Positions 44,626 through 56,160 of a stretch of DNA of 64,000 nt are shown one piece after another; within the stretch, counting starts at the first letter, position 1; every line of letters starts with the position of its first letter. Below the pieces are notes generated by a model. The model worked only from the letters and a program-made list of their open reading frames with translations, was not told the origin of the DNA and searched no databases. The position numbers were made by a program, and so were the translations under genes. The DNA comes from Macrostomum hystrix (taxonomy: Eukaryota > Platyhelminthes > Macrostomidae). The stretch is taken from contig CATNEN010000032.1 of assembly GCA_950097015.1 (NCBI GenBank), forward strand, positions 1,798,001 through 1,862,000, read 5' to 3'.

Positions 44626-47600
44626 ATGAGTCTTAAGCTGGACGATAGTCCGTTTCACCATTGCCGCCTGTGCACCAAGGCCTACTCATCTGAGAAGAGT
44701 CTAAACAAGCACCTGAGAAAGAAGCACCACGCTCACAGCCTAGTTGGCAGAGCCAGTCCGGTGCTGAACCTGGCCGACTCCGCCTCCTCGGACGATCACC
44801 GACTGATGACCGTGTCAAAAGGTGACATCCTGACTCTAGCCGTGCCAGTTGTGCCCTCCGTTAGCAGCCGAGCTTCGCTGGATGACATCATCATTGTCTG
44901 CCCAGAATGCGGCGGCACCATCAAGAGCAAGAAAGGTGTCGCCAAGCACTACATGTGCTTCCACAATGCCGTATACACCGCCTGGAAGTCCGGCTGGTTT
45001 GGTCGCAGTGTTCGCCTAATGGACCTGACCCGGGAGATGATTCGGGAGTTTCACGCCTCAGAAGACGTTTCATGCGGCACCGGCTTGGTAGCAAAGGAGT
45101 CGAAGGACCCGAATGTCGTGGAGGCTGCCACGGATGAGCCAGACGCCGCTGACACCGGCCTAGTTCTGGACTGTAGTGTAGACGAGGCGGAAGACGATTC
45201 TACAAATCTGTCGGGCCGTTCAGGCAGCGAGCTGCTGCGCTTCCCGACAAAGCTGCAGTTGCCGGAGCCGAGTCACAAGGCTCCGCCGAGTGTTGGACTT
45301 GTCGCCCAGCGACCGGTTAAGCGATCCAAGCTGAAGACACAACTGGCAACCACGGCGCCATTCTTCATCACCAAGAATGGCCAGCTAGAGTTTAACAGCA
45401 ACGAGAATCCGCTCGACATCAACTGTCCATTCTGCATCACGCACAAGACCACAATCAAGGGCCTAGCCAAGCACTGCGTCAATCATCACCCAGACGAGTA
45501 TGCCGGCTGGAAGAATGGCAAGTTTGGCAGCGTTCAGCTGCGCTACGTCCGACCAGACGCTGGCATGGTGAACCAGATCCTCGGCGAGTTCCAGCAGCCA
45601 ACTAAGCAGGTGGCTGAAGCGGCTGGCACAAAAGAAAATGAACAAACTGTATACGGCGACGATACTGCAGCTGGAAACTCCGGCTCGGCCAGTTCAACTT
45701 CGCCACCTCTGCAGTCCTCGACATCACCATCTACGGAAGCAGTCGGCAGCGGAAACCGGGGGTTGACAGGAGCCACCATCGGTGCACCCACCTCTGCTGC
45801 CACCACAGTCGCTGTTGCAGCTGCAGCTGCTGCCGCAGCCGCAAACCTTAGTATGTTCGACGACGAAAAGCAGGCTACGCCGTGTCCATTCTGCGGCGAG
45901 CTAATCTTCTCCAAGGGCATGGGCAAGCATTGCATCTACTTCCACCATGATCAGTACCAGGAGTGGAAGGCCGGCAAATTCGGTATTGTGCCGCTGCGAT
46001 TTGTTCCTAGCCAGCTTGGTTTAAGCGGCGATGGCAAGGAGCTATCAGAGCGGGCGCTAAAGCGACGTGAGGCTCGCAAGAAAAACGGAATTAGTATCAC
46101 TTTGCCGCTGACGGAGACTGCCGGTTCGGCCCTTGGCGCGTCCGCAGCGGCAGCGACGTCTCCAGCGGAGGCAGCGACACCCGATGCATCTTCAGTAAAC
46201 GTCACTATGCGCATCAAGCCGAGCATCTTCCGCGGCGAGGTTTACCGTTGTGGCGAGTGCGATCGCGTATTCGAAAAGTCCAGCAGTCTCAGCCAGCATC
46301 TGCGCATCCACAAATACGGCCCTTCGATGTCCAAGCTGGGCTTCCAGCTGCATACTCCAGACGAAGCTGCTAATGATTCAGCTGAGAATATTGACGACGA
46401 GGACGATGATAGTGGTGTGTTCGTCTGCCACTGCTGCGAAGCAGCGTTTGACTCTGCAGACGAGCTGAAGCGACACCTGATTGAGCGACACCGGGACACT
46501 GACGAACCTTTGCCACCGAGCGAGGAAGAGACCGAAGAGATCGACCGCTCCGTGCGCTTTATGTGCCACCTGTGCCACAAGCTGCATCTTACGCGCCGTA
46601 GTCTGATCGGACACATCCGTACTCACCGAGCCGCGGCCAGTCTGTCTGACGATGAGAATACTTCAGCCATAGCCGCGAGAGAGCCAGGCGAGCTGTCACC
46701 GGAAGCGTCACCCTCGTCATCACCATCCTCGATGTCGCAGATGTCCCAGAACCGACCTGACCGGCACTTCTGCAGCGTCTGTCAGTCGTGCTTTCCGTCG
46801 GCACGCAGCCTAGCGCAGCACAATCGTGTACACAAGTTTGGAACTCCCATGAAATCCCAGAACGGATCGGCCGCAGTAATTTGTGACGATGACGCCGAAG
46901 ATGATAACGTCAGCGAGGATTTGTCTCGCGATGGCCGTCTACAGATTTCCGACGCTGCTTCTTTCCTCGATGCAGCCTCAATTAAAGCGTCGTGCCCAAA
47001 GTGCGGTAAGGCCTTTCGCGACAAGTTCTTTCTGCGCGACCACCTCGGCCGCTGCTTCGCCGAGGCGCTGGCCGATGGCGAGCTCGAGATGAGCGACCTG
47101 GCCTCCATGGCTGGTGTGCCATTGGTTGGTTCGAAGTCTGTGAGTCCTTATGGCCGCGCAGCCTGTCTTTTTTACGAATTCTTTAGTCGAATGGCGGGGG
47201 ATTTCATTTTGATTATTCTGAATTTCACTCTCCAGTATTTTTCTAAAAATGTGTTATTTATGAGTAGTATTTTACGTATGTTGCGTGTTTAAACATGTTT
47301 TTTATTCATAGCTACTTTTTAACTAGGCAGATTAGTGAATTGTGTCACCGAAGTCCATTATGGATGTGGGCATTCGATACAAACATAGCGTACAAAATTC
47401 ACTCATGAACTTCTGAATCCTGGCTAAACTCATCAAAACCAGACGAAACCTGAACTGCTCTCAGTCAATCATTGTCTATGGGCTAAAGTTAGGAGTGTAA
47501 TAACGCTAAAATGATGGACAAAACTGGACGATTCTAATTACCGTCCTTCACATTTCACCATTCATCATAACTGGCAGTTATCTGGGAAAACAAAAAAATT

Positions 47601-48270
47601 AATATGAAGAAATCCAAATCCATTAACGCCATGAGACTAGGCGCTGCACCAAAGGTAAATTTACATAGTTTTACAAACTTATAGGCAAAATATCATAATT
47701 CGAATGTAAAAACAGAGTACAACTCGGGAGAATCACTCGGAAAAACCGCACCGAATTCAGGACTCAGCCGAGGAGCAGCAGTCAGCGCCAGTCCTCGCCT
47801 TCAAGTGTCCCGACTGCGACAAGGCGTTCAGCACTCAGGCCAATCTCGCCAAGCACAGCATTGTTCACAGCTCCAATTCTGTTAGCTGCAACCTGTGCCA
47901 CCGAGAGTTTCGCATGCCCTGTCATTTGGCTAGACATTTTTGCGACGAAAAACTGCAGCAACAGCAGCAGCAGCAGCTGATCTCAAGTTTAGAGGTCACA
48001 GCTACCCAGGCTGCTAATAATAGGCATCGCTGCGAACTGTGCAATCAGGTTTTTCAATACGCCGAGAATCTGACAGTGCATCGCCGGTTTTGTCAGCAAC
48101 ACGGCAGAAACTCCGCCGACGCCGAGTCAGACGATGATGCATCGGCTGGCCAGATGCTGCTGCTCGACTGCGAGGACGAGGAGCACGAGTGCTCGATGTG
48201 CAACGAGACTTTCAGTGATCGGGCTTCGTTAGATAGTCACGTGGTTAGCTGCAGTCTAAATCGGTTTAGT

Positions 48271-48301
<31 letters not shown>

Positions 48302-51300
48302 CGTCATCATCTACCGCAAGGTATGATTTATATATTGTTATTTCGATTTCAATTGACAATTTTTACAAAAAGTTCCTAATATTCTCACATTAAAATATTT
48401 TTCATTTGTTTATCTGACGTTTATTGGTTCATAAATAACGACAAATTTCATTGTGTTTAATCTATAACATAACCGGGCTAGTCTGGGCCATAATTTAACT
48501 TTAGTGCATAATCTTCGTATATTACGAACGAAGCATTTTAAAATGTATGAAATAGGATTGTAATCGATTAAATTATTTGGTTTTCCTCAAATATGACGAC
48601 CTTTTGCCGGCTCAGAATGGTATTAAAAAAATATAAGCTACATATTGATCAGCACTCAAGCACTTTCAAAGGTTCCATTTGTTCGATAAATATCTTGTCT
48701 ATGGCTTGAACTGCATGGAGCCCTCTCAAGGAACGCATCGGCTTATACTTTTACCAGTCACTGCTGCGCAAGGCAGAGATTTTCAGTAATCTCTCTCTGA
48801 TGCCTGTATAGTACCGAGTCTGGGCTGCGCTAAGCAAGAAAACTAGTCTATGGTTGAAAGTGAAGAATAACTGAAGGCTCTTCGAGCTCTTCTTTCTAGT
48901 CGAAGATCCGAACAATTTTTTTGGTAGCCACAGTTAGAAAAATTTAGCGACATGGAGGAACAAAAAGAGATTCTTGATTTAGAAGGCGTCAATGATAGTG
49001 AGCGGCTGTTGCGTATTTCCAAGTTCTCTGCTCCAACGCTGCGCAAAGTGAACAGTAATTGGAATAAATTTCTGGTCTGGCTCGAGGGCCGCAAGCGAGT
49101 CCGCTCCGACACTGACCACGATGCATTCTTCAAGGAAATGAATGAATGGAATAAGTCAGACTGGGACTTTACTCTTCAAGGCTTTGTGACTGCGGTGCGG
49201 AAGCCGAGCGGAGACCGCTATCCGCCCGCCACTATCAAGGGCTTCGTTACTTGCATTCAGTTTAGGCTGCAGAAATTTCACAACAAAAGCTGGTCTTTTT
49301 TAACTGACCCGGAGTTCTTTAGGACCCGACAGTGTCTCATCGATGCTATGAGAATCTCCAGCCAGGAAGGCCTTCCCGTTGCTCAAAAGAGAACGCGCAC
49401 AATCGGCTTAGCCGAAGAGGAGAGGCTCTGGCGGGATGGTAAATTTGGCATGTCAGACCCCGAGCAGTTGGTCAGCACTCTAATATATTACCTTGGCCTG
49501 CACTTGTCATTGCGATCATGCCAGGAGCAGCGAAACTTGCTATTCGGCAGGGACTCCCAGCTGCGGCTAGTTTGCGATGACGAAATGCGCGAGAATCTTA
49601 TTTACACTGAGCGAAAAGTGACCAATAGTCCTCAGTCGACGACGGAGCCGCGGACTATTAAGATCTACCCGCATGACAATCGCGACAGGTGCATTGTGGC
49701 CATGTACAAGACCTACGTGTCTCACAGACCGGAGAGCTTCGGACTGAAAGGTCACGAAGCATTTTATCTTTCGCCGCTCAAAACTCCGCCAAGCGCCTTG
49801 TGGTACCGCTGCCAACCCATGGGTGTGCACACCATTGAGTCCGTTGTCAAGAAGCTGCTGGCGTCGGGTTCTGGCGAAGGCCGCGTCTATAGCTTTGAAA
49901 CGTGAGACGTAACACTTACCTTTACGAGTAGACTCAGGAACTGTCTACAGCTCTCGGTATACAGTCTCTCAAGGCCACTGATGGCATAGCAAAATAATTT
50001 TACACTGTGTCAAATTAATTATTAAAAATGTGAGTACACACTACTCAAACATGTTCTAAGTACTAAGCAAGGACTGTTAATATAAAATCCACAGGAAGGG
50101 TCCTGCTGCCCCAACTGATATGCGACCTCTACAACAGCCGGGACAGCCGCAGCATCCGCGGATTTCTGGCCCACCAGAGCGCGAACGTGTCCTTTGTCCG
50201 AACTGCGGCAAGACCTACTGTCGCAAGGATGTTCTGGAGGCTCACCTTAGGACCAGCTGTCGCGGGGTTAAAGCTGCGGCAGCGGCAGCTCAATCAGCTG
50301 ACCAGCCTGCAGCTAAAGTGGCCCGCCTGGATCTCAACCACCATCTGGCCTTCCGTTGCGAACTCTGTCCGTCGCAGTTCTCATCATCCCTTGGCCTTGT
50401 TGTACACCGATCCAAGTGTCACCCGCAATTCTACGGACCGACTCATCGGCGCGCTATGGCTGCTGCGGCGGCGGCTGCTTCTGCTGCCTCCACTTCCGCT
50501 TCTACAGTTGCTCCCTCAGCTGTTGGCACCTTGGCCACAGCCGCAGCACCTTCTCAGACGCCTTCAGCTGATCAGGGCCCACTGCTGTCTCTGCCGCACC
50601 GCTGCTCGCAGTGTCCGCGCGCCTTTCTCACAGTCGGCCGGCTCAAGGAACACCTCAGCAGCGTGCACGCCGATGCTGCACTGGCCGCTGTTGGAAATGG
50701 CATCGCTGTGAATGCTGAGGACACCGACGGAGACAACGATGACGTCATGGGTGGACTTGTTCTAGATGACGCGGTGAAAGATAAGGATGAGTCACCGGCT
50801 GGTGACGCTCAGTGGCTGAATGTTGAAGAAGAAGCACATGTAGTCGGCAATGTCGACTTTGTGGACAGCATGAACAGCGCTGAGGTGAGAATTCCGTTTG
50901 GTGATTCAATTTCTGGGCAGCTAATTTCTGGTATCCGGGACCCTTTGTGCGAAAGCCAGACGTGCCACATCTTCTTATCTACTGTGTTCATTAAATATTT
51001 GATGCAATAACATTTGAGCAACCTTTCTTCCTTCTCCAATTAAACCAGTATCCAGAGGCCGACGTCTACCTGTGCTCAGAATGCGGCGGGTCCTACCAAA
51101 CCTTTGACCTGCTCAATCGTCACTTAATGGAGTTGCACGAGATCGACTCTGTGACACCGGAGCCGCCTTCGGTTGGTGGCTTAAACTCTTGCAATTTTTA
51201 CTTTTCTTGTTTTTTGTTTTACCAATCTAAAAAGGGGTAATTTTAAGACATTTCAGTTACTTATTTTCATATAACAAATTTAACAGGTAAAATTAAGCGA

Positions 51301-51406
51301 CACTGTGCAGCAGTCTCACGAGCCACTTCTTTACCCGTCTACGGCGTCGTCAGTTCTGCCGACCGGAGCCCGGAAGCGAAAATCTGTTCCGATGTCAATG
51401 AATTAA
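44626..51406 (+). CDS. multi-C2H2 zinc-finger protein with a repeated CCHH-WKxGxFG module (five exons, 1,368 aa)
   Basis: Join 44626..47139, 47761..48320, 50095..50884, 51049..51171 and 51287..51406. All junctions are GT-AG and phase-consistent, and the total is divisible by three. A probable nuclear DNA- or RNA-binding regulator. Exon 1 has a finger at residues 13-34 and then three unusual modules, with C92/C95/H108/H113, C267/C270/H283/H288 and C420/C423/H435/H440. Each module is followed by Y-x2-WK-x-G-x-FG. Classical fingers follow near 540, 598, 644, 714 and 788. Exon 2 adds four fingers and a polyQ run, exon 3 adds three, and exon 4 one more (LCSECGGSYQTFDLLNRHLM). Linkers are long, acidic or alanine-rich, so this is not a TGEKP-linked KRAB-like array. 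Intron 2 (48321-50094) harbours a Crypton-like ORF. AATAAA at 51730-51735 is the likely poly(A) signal. Confidence 0.85.
48952..49905 (+). CDS. Crypton-type tyrosine-recombinase (DUF3504-like) ORF, C-terminally truncated (317 aa)
   Basis: An ATG-initiated frame inside intron 2 of the zinc-finger gene. The N-terminal part resembles the core-binding region (TLRKVNSNWNKFLVWL; KPSGDRYPPATIKGFVTCIQ). Next come LWRDGKFG and YYLGLHLSLRSCQEQRNLL, with R188 at the position of the first catalytic Arg. Then KIYPHDNRDRCIVAMY, FYLSP and ALWYRCQPMGVHTIE follow, the typical series of the domain shared by Cryptons, QRICH1, KCTD1 and the ZMYM proteins. It stops at GEGRVYSFET, before the HxxR and Tyr motifs. 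Downstream, other frames keep fragments such as VTLTFTSRLR and SLKATDGIA, which look like eroded remains. An acceptor at 48947 and a donor at 49902 would make a 954-nt exon that joins both neighbouring exons in phase. It is therefore either a decaying insertion or a co-opted exon. Confidence 0.7.
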   Translation: MEEQKEILDLEGVNDSERLLRISKFSAPTLRKVNSNWNKFLVWLEGRKRVRSDTDHDAFFKEMNEWNKSDWDFTLQGFVTAVRKPSGDRYPPATIKGFVTCIQFRLQKFHNKSWSFLTDPEFFRTRQCLIDAMRISSQEGLPVAQKRTRTIGLAEEERLWRDGKFGMSDPEQLVSTLIYYLGLHLSLRSCQEQRNLLFGRDSQLRLVCDDEMRENLIYTERKVTNSPQSTTEPRTIKIYPHDNRDRCIVAMYKTYVSHRPESFGLKGHEAFYLSPLKTPPSALWYRCQPMGVHTIESVVKKLLASGSGEGRVYSFET

Positions 51407-51729
51407 GATTTAATGGAATTGCTGGGCCAGACATTTATAGTCTTCGCTTTTTAAACTGCAGCAAAATTGTGTTTCCAGTTTCAATAAGTAAAATTAGTTG
51501 TCGCTCAATTACTAGGCCTTTTAGAAACAGGATTGCCAAATCAGCGAATCTACTATATTTTGTGAACTTTCTACTTAACCCAAAATGTACATCTGTTGCA
51601 AGATGATTGGCTGAGCCGCTACCTATCTTTGTACCCCCTATGTCCGTTCTTAACCTCTGCGAGACACGCACCTCCCCTTGCCCCATGATCTGAATGATGC
51701 TATAAATAGACCAATGGACTGACTGTTTA

Positions 51730-51735
51730 AATAAA
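51730..51735 (+). promoter_or_regulatory. poly(A) signal of the zinc-finger gene
   Basis: AATAAA about 325 bases after the stop at 51406. Confidence 0.5.
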
Positions 51736-52286
51736 GTATATAATGCTTTCATTCAAGAAATGTGAATAAGTAATTCACTGTGTTGTAAGTCTGTCATGAT
51801 TGTTGCAGCTTATCAATACTTCTATAATAGCATTCTTGTTGCATTGTTCAATCCCATTAATTACTTAAAACTTTATTTAAGAATTGTTTCATAATTCTGT
51901 TTTTTGTTATCCTTAACATGATCGACTTTTGACAGCATACTTTTGGTTGGGCTTAATTAATGAAATTATTTTCATTTTTAACAACAAGCTTTGTTATACT
52001 CTCAGTCTCAACACTAAACCTGTTTTTACTGCTTTTGTTTTATTGTTTTGATGTCACAGTTGTTCTAATTCTAGATTAGTAATTATCTACAAGGGACGAC
52101 CTACCCGCCTGTTTGAGAGCATTTTAATTCTTCGTATCGCTCTAAGCATGACTTTGTTGTTGATGCAAATCAAAAAAAAAATACTGACAGAAATATATAC
52201 GGCGTTGCACGTTATCTAGCATTCGTTAATGTTTTGACTTGTATAAGCATTCGACTTGCTTGCTATTCAAACGCATTCAACGCTCA

Positions 52287-52412
52287 CTGATTGGTCAGAG
52301 ATAAGAGTCGGTGATTCTCTGATTGGTCAGAGACGAGAGATGGTGATTCTCTGATTGGTCAGAGACGAGAGTCGTTGATTCTCTGATTGGTCGGAGATTA
52401 GAGTAGGAGCAG
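52287..52412. repeat. four tandem 32-bp units, each with an inverted CCAAT box
   Basis: ctgattggtcagagacgaga, then g-tggtgattct, repeats four times. attggt (CCAAT on the minus strand) occurs in every unit. It lies between the 3' ends of two convergent genes. Confidence 0.85.
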
Positions 52413-52536
52413 TCAGACTTAAGCAAATTCTGTCCATTAGCTCAAAATTGGTGTCGGTTGAATGGAAAAGGAAAATTATTAAAAAAAGAAACAAATAAAT
52501 ACTTGCAGTGCAAGAATATCAGATGTGCCGGCTGCA

Positions 52537-52542
52537 TTTATT
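52537..52542 (-). promoter_or_regulatory. poly(A) signal of the 226-aa gene
   Basis: AATAAA on the minus strand, about 120 bases after the stop at 52664. Confidence 0.5.
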
Positions 52543-52663
52543 TACAAAATAGACAACTTCATTTTACCATACGAGCGTACATGCTACTATTAAGTAGTAA
52601 ACAAAGAAAACTTCAGTAATAAAAGTCAGTGCGCGCTTTTAATCCGGAGTCCACACGCTGCCG

Positions 52664-55439
52664 CTACTGCAACCGGCCCCACTTCAATCGAAGCCAGTTA
52701 GGTGGAGCTCTGGCGTGAACAACAAACTCTCGAGAGAATGGCCCCTGGTTGCGCTGCTGGCCCTGAGGTTAGAAAGAATAAAATAAGTTGTAACTCAGTT
52801 GAGCTACAGCTGCAGATTAGAGATATAGATTAATGTTCTATCTACTCGGATACTACTTTTGAGTAGAATGAGCATAGGTAATCCTGTTTACTTTGGGTAC
52901 GGAGAGGCCATGACATATCCGGCAAGGACTGGCATTCGCAGTGGAAGGTCATGACATCCGGTGACTGGGATGGCAGTGGAAGGTCATGACATCCGGTGAC
53001 TGGCATGGTAGTGGAAGGTCATGACATCCGGTGGCTGGGATGGCAGTCGAAGTTCATGACATCCGGTGACTGGGATGGCAGTGGAAGGTCATGACATCCG
53101 GTGACTGGCATGGTAGTGGAAGGTCATGACATCCGGTGGCTGGGATGGCAGTCGAAGTTCATGACATCCGGTGACTGGGATGGCGGTCGAAGTTCATGAC
53201 ATCCGGTGACTGGGATGGCAGTCGAAGTGGAAGGTCATAACATCCGGTGACTGGGATGGCAGTGGAAGCGGAAGGTCATGACAACCGGTGACTGGGATGG
53301 CAGTCGAAGGTCATGACATCCGGTGACTGGGATGGCAGTCGAAGGTCATGACATCCGGTGACTGGGATGGCAGTCGAAGTGGAAGGTCATAACATCCGGT
53401 GACTGGGATGGCAGTCGAAGTGGAAGGTCATGACAACCGGTGACTGGGATGGAAGCGGAAGGTCATGACATCCGGTGACTGGGATGACAGTCGAAGTGGA
53501 AGGTCATGACATCCGGTGACTGGGATGACAGTCGAAGTGGAAGGTCATGACAACCGGTGACTGGGATGGCAGTGGAAGTGGAAGGTCATGACATCCGGTG
53601 ACTGGGATGGAAGCGGAAGGTCATGACATCCGGTGACTGGGATGACAGTAGAAGTGGAAGGTCATGACATCCGGTGACTGGGATGGCAGTGGAAGTGGAA
53701 GGTCATGACATCCGGTGACTGGGATGACAGTCGAAGTGGAAGGTCATGACATCCGGTGACTGGGATGGCAGTGGAAGTGGAAGGTCATGACATCCGGTGA
53801 CTGAAATGGCGGTGGATGGCCGCTCGTTACACTCACCTTCTTGTCAACCTGAAAGCTTCTCAGCGGCTTCATGACCCACTGAACCCCAGCTTTTCTATCC
53901 ATCTCAGATTTTTTCAGCTTGTCCTGCTGCAGCAACTCCGCGCTGCTCATCGTTGAGTAGCCGCGTGGAACAGATCGACCGAACGCTGAGAAAACCATAG
54001 CGCCAGAGTGATGTTGAGAACCTCTCCGTCGATCTGTTAGCCTATGAGGATTTTAGATCTGAGGTAAGTTTTGTTTCTACAGTTTGAGTTCCTGCTTCGA
54101 TACTAAATCAATATCTCCTGCTTCGATACTAAATCAATATCTCCTGCTTCGATACTAAATCAATAATTTCCTGCTTCGATGCTAAAGCCAGATCTCCTGC
54201 TTCGATACTAAATCCATAAATCCAGCTTCGATACTCAAGTTTGAGTTCATGCTTCGATACTAAATCAATATCTCCTGCTTCGATACTAAATCAATATCTC
54301 CTGCTTCGATACTAAATCAATATCTCCTGCTTCGATGCTAAAGCCAGATCTCCTGCTTCGATGCTAAAGCCAGATCTCCTGCTTCGATACTAAATCCATA
54401 AATCCAGCTTCGATACTCAAGTTTGAGTTCCTGCTTCGATACTAAATCAATATCTCCTGCTTCGATACTAAATCAATATCTCCTGCTTCGATACTAAATC
54501 AATAATTTCCTGCTTCGATGCTAAAGCCAGATCTCCTGCTTCGATACTAAATCCATAAATCCAGCTTCGATACTAAATCAATATCTCCTGCTTCGATTCT
54601 AAATCAATAATTTCCTGCTTCGATACTAAATCCAGATCTCCTGCGTCGATACTACAATTCGTTTCAGCTAGATTTCTTGCTGCGGTTCTTACTGCGATTC
54701 TAGTTAAAAGTGCAAAATAGAATTAGCCTACCGCAGGGACTTGTCCGTCAGCTCCCTCTTTATTCCTCCGCTCTGGTTCGCCCCAGCAGCCGTCCCTGAC
54801 AACTGGACCATCATCATTAGCGGACTCCAAACCGGAGCCATGACTGCCTGGTTGAAGGTCGGACCCCTAGAGTAACTGGAGCTGCGACCCTGGCTAACTG
54901 AGCCATGGTGATCGAACTCGGGACTGTTAAATTGGAATTGAAAGCATTGCACTGCCTCAAGTAATAGAAAAAGATAACGCTTCCTAGCTTTACCCCGAGT
55001 TAAACTTGCCGTAATCCAATATATAAATTCAATTTTCCATAAATCCAATTTTCCATACATCCAATTTTCCATAAATCCAAGTTTCCAGAAATCCAAGTCT
55101 CCTGAAATCCGAGCTTCAAGTTTTAAGAAATCAATTTTTCAGATACTGGATCTTCAAAAATCACAAAATTCAGCGTTAATTCCTGTCTGTACAATCCCAA
55201 AATAGCTGTCCTATGTAGAGTCGACAGCCCACTCACCTCTCCTGAACGAAGCCGTACCGAGTGAACTCACCCGCTGGCACTCCAGCAGGTTCCGATTTCG
55301 CTAATTTTGGTGTCGCAACTGCCGCTTCCTGTGCAAGCTTCAGCTTGGGCAGCCGGTAGCTGCTGGCAGGACTCGAACCCTGGCCGACATGCTCAGGGCC
55401 TGGATACCGAGCTGCCGAGACTGCTTGGCTGCCACGCAT
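52664..55439 (-). CDS. unidentified four-exon protein (226 aa) with minisatellite-filled introns
   Basis: Join of minus exons 55439-55237, 54923-54732, 54023-53837 and 52762-52664. Lengths (203+192+187+99) sum to 681 and phases fit (2, 2, 0). It starts MRGSQAVSAARYPGPEHVGQ after an acceptor-like ttcattcgctag 13 bases upstream. Exon 1 is S/P/K-rich with GEFTRYGFVQE, and exon 2 is S/G-rich with GPTFNQAVMAPVW. Exon 3 is charged (LLQQDKLKKSEMDRKAGVQW), and exon 4 ends RAPPNWLRLKWGRLQ. There is no transmembrane span or known domain. The composition, with short conserved-looking Y/W/P motifs, recalls small ciliary or sperm proteins, but that is only an impression. The acceptor of exon 3 is uncertain: the stronger aacag at 54034 would break the frame, so acggag at 54024 was chosen. 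Confidence 0.6.
52940..53810. repeat. 35/41-bp minisatellite in intron 3 of the 226-aa gene
   Basis: The unit ggaaggtcatgacatccggt-gactgggatggcagt (35 bp) alternates with a 41-bp form carrying an extra ggaagt or cgaagt. About 22 copies. The last unit abuts the exon 3 donor. Confidence 0.93.
54100..54655. repeat. 26-bp minisatellite in intron 2 of the 226-aa gene
   Basis: ctcctgcttcgatactaaat-caatat and variants, about 21 copies. A higher-order block containing ccataaatccagcttcgata repeats three times. Confidence 0.93.
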
Positions 55440-55547
55440 TCTGGACAAGCTAGCGAATGAAAAACAGTGCGAAACAGTTTTTTTTATCTGAGGTTCATGC
55501 TCCCTCTGGGTCATAGTTTGTGAGGTCCCATTGTGTGGGGTCACAGT

Positions 55548-55865
55548 CTGTTGGGATCACAGTCTGTTGGAATCACAGTCTGTTGGGATCACAGTCTGTT
55601 GGAATCACAGTCTGTTGGGATCACAGTCTGTTGGGATCACAGTCTGTTGGGATCACAGTCTGTTGGGATCACAGTCTGTTGGGATCACAGTCTGTTGGGA
55701 TCACAGTCTGTTGGGATCACAGTCTGTTGGGATCACAGTCTGTTGGGATCACAGTCTTTTGGGATCACAGTCTGTTGGGATCATAGTCTGTTGGGATCAC
55801 AGTCTTTTGGGATCACAGTCTGTTGGGATCACAGTCTTTTGGGATCACAGTCTGTAGAGATCACA
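55548..55865. repeat. 16-bp minisatellite (gggatcacagtctgtt)
   Basis: About 20 regular units immediately upstream of exon 1 of the 226-aa gene. Confidence 0.95.
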
Positions 55866-56160
55866 GTCTCAGGGATCACAGTCTGTGTGTGGAGGTCACA
55901 GTCTTATGGGGTCACAGCTGTGTGAGGAGGTCACAGTCTCAGGGATCACAGTCTGTATGTGGAGGTCACAGTCTTATGCGGTCACAGCTGTGTGTGGAGG
56001 TCACAGTCTCAGGGATCACAGTCTGTGTGTGGAGGCCACAGTCTTATGGGGTCACAGCTGTGTGAGGAGGTCACAGTCTTATGGGGTCACCGCTGTGTGA
56101 GGAGGCCACAGTCTTATTGGGTCACAGCTGTGTGTGGAGGTCACAGTCTATGGGAGATCG
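55866..56160. repeat. 70-bp higher-order repeat derived from the 16-bp unit
   Basis: gtctcagggatcacagtctg starts at 55866, 55936 and 56006. Intervening gtcacagtcttatgg and gtcacagctgtgtg words are relatives of the 16-bp unit. Confidence 0.85.
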
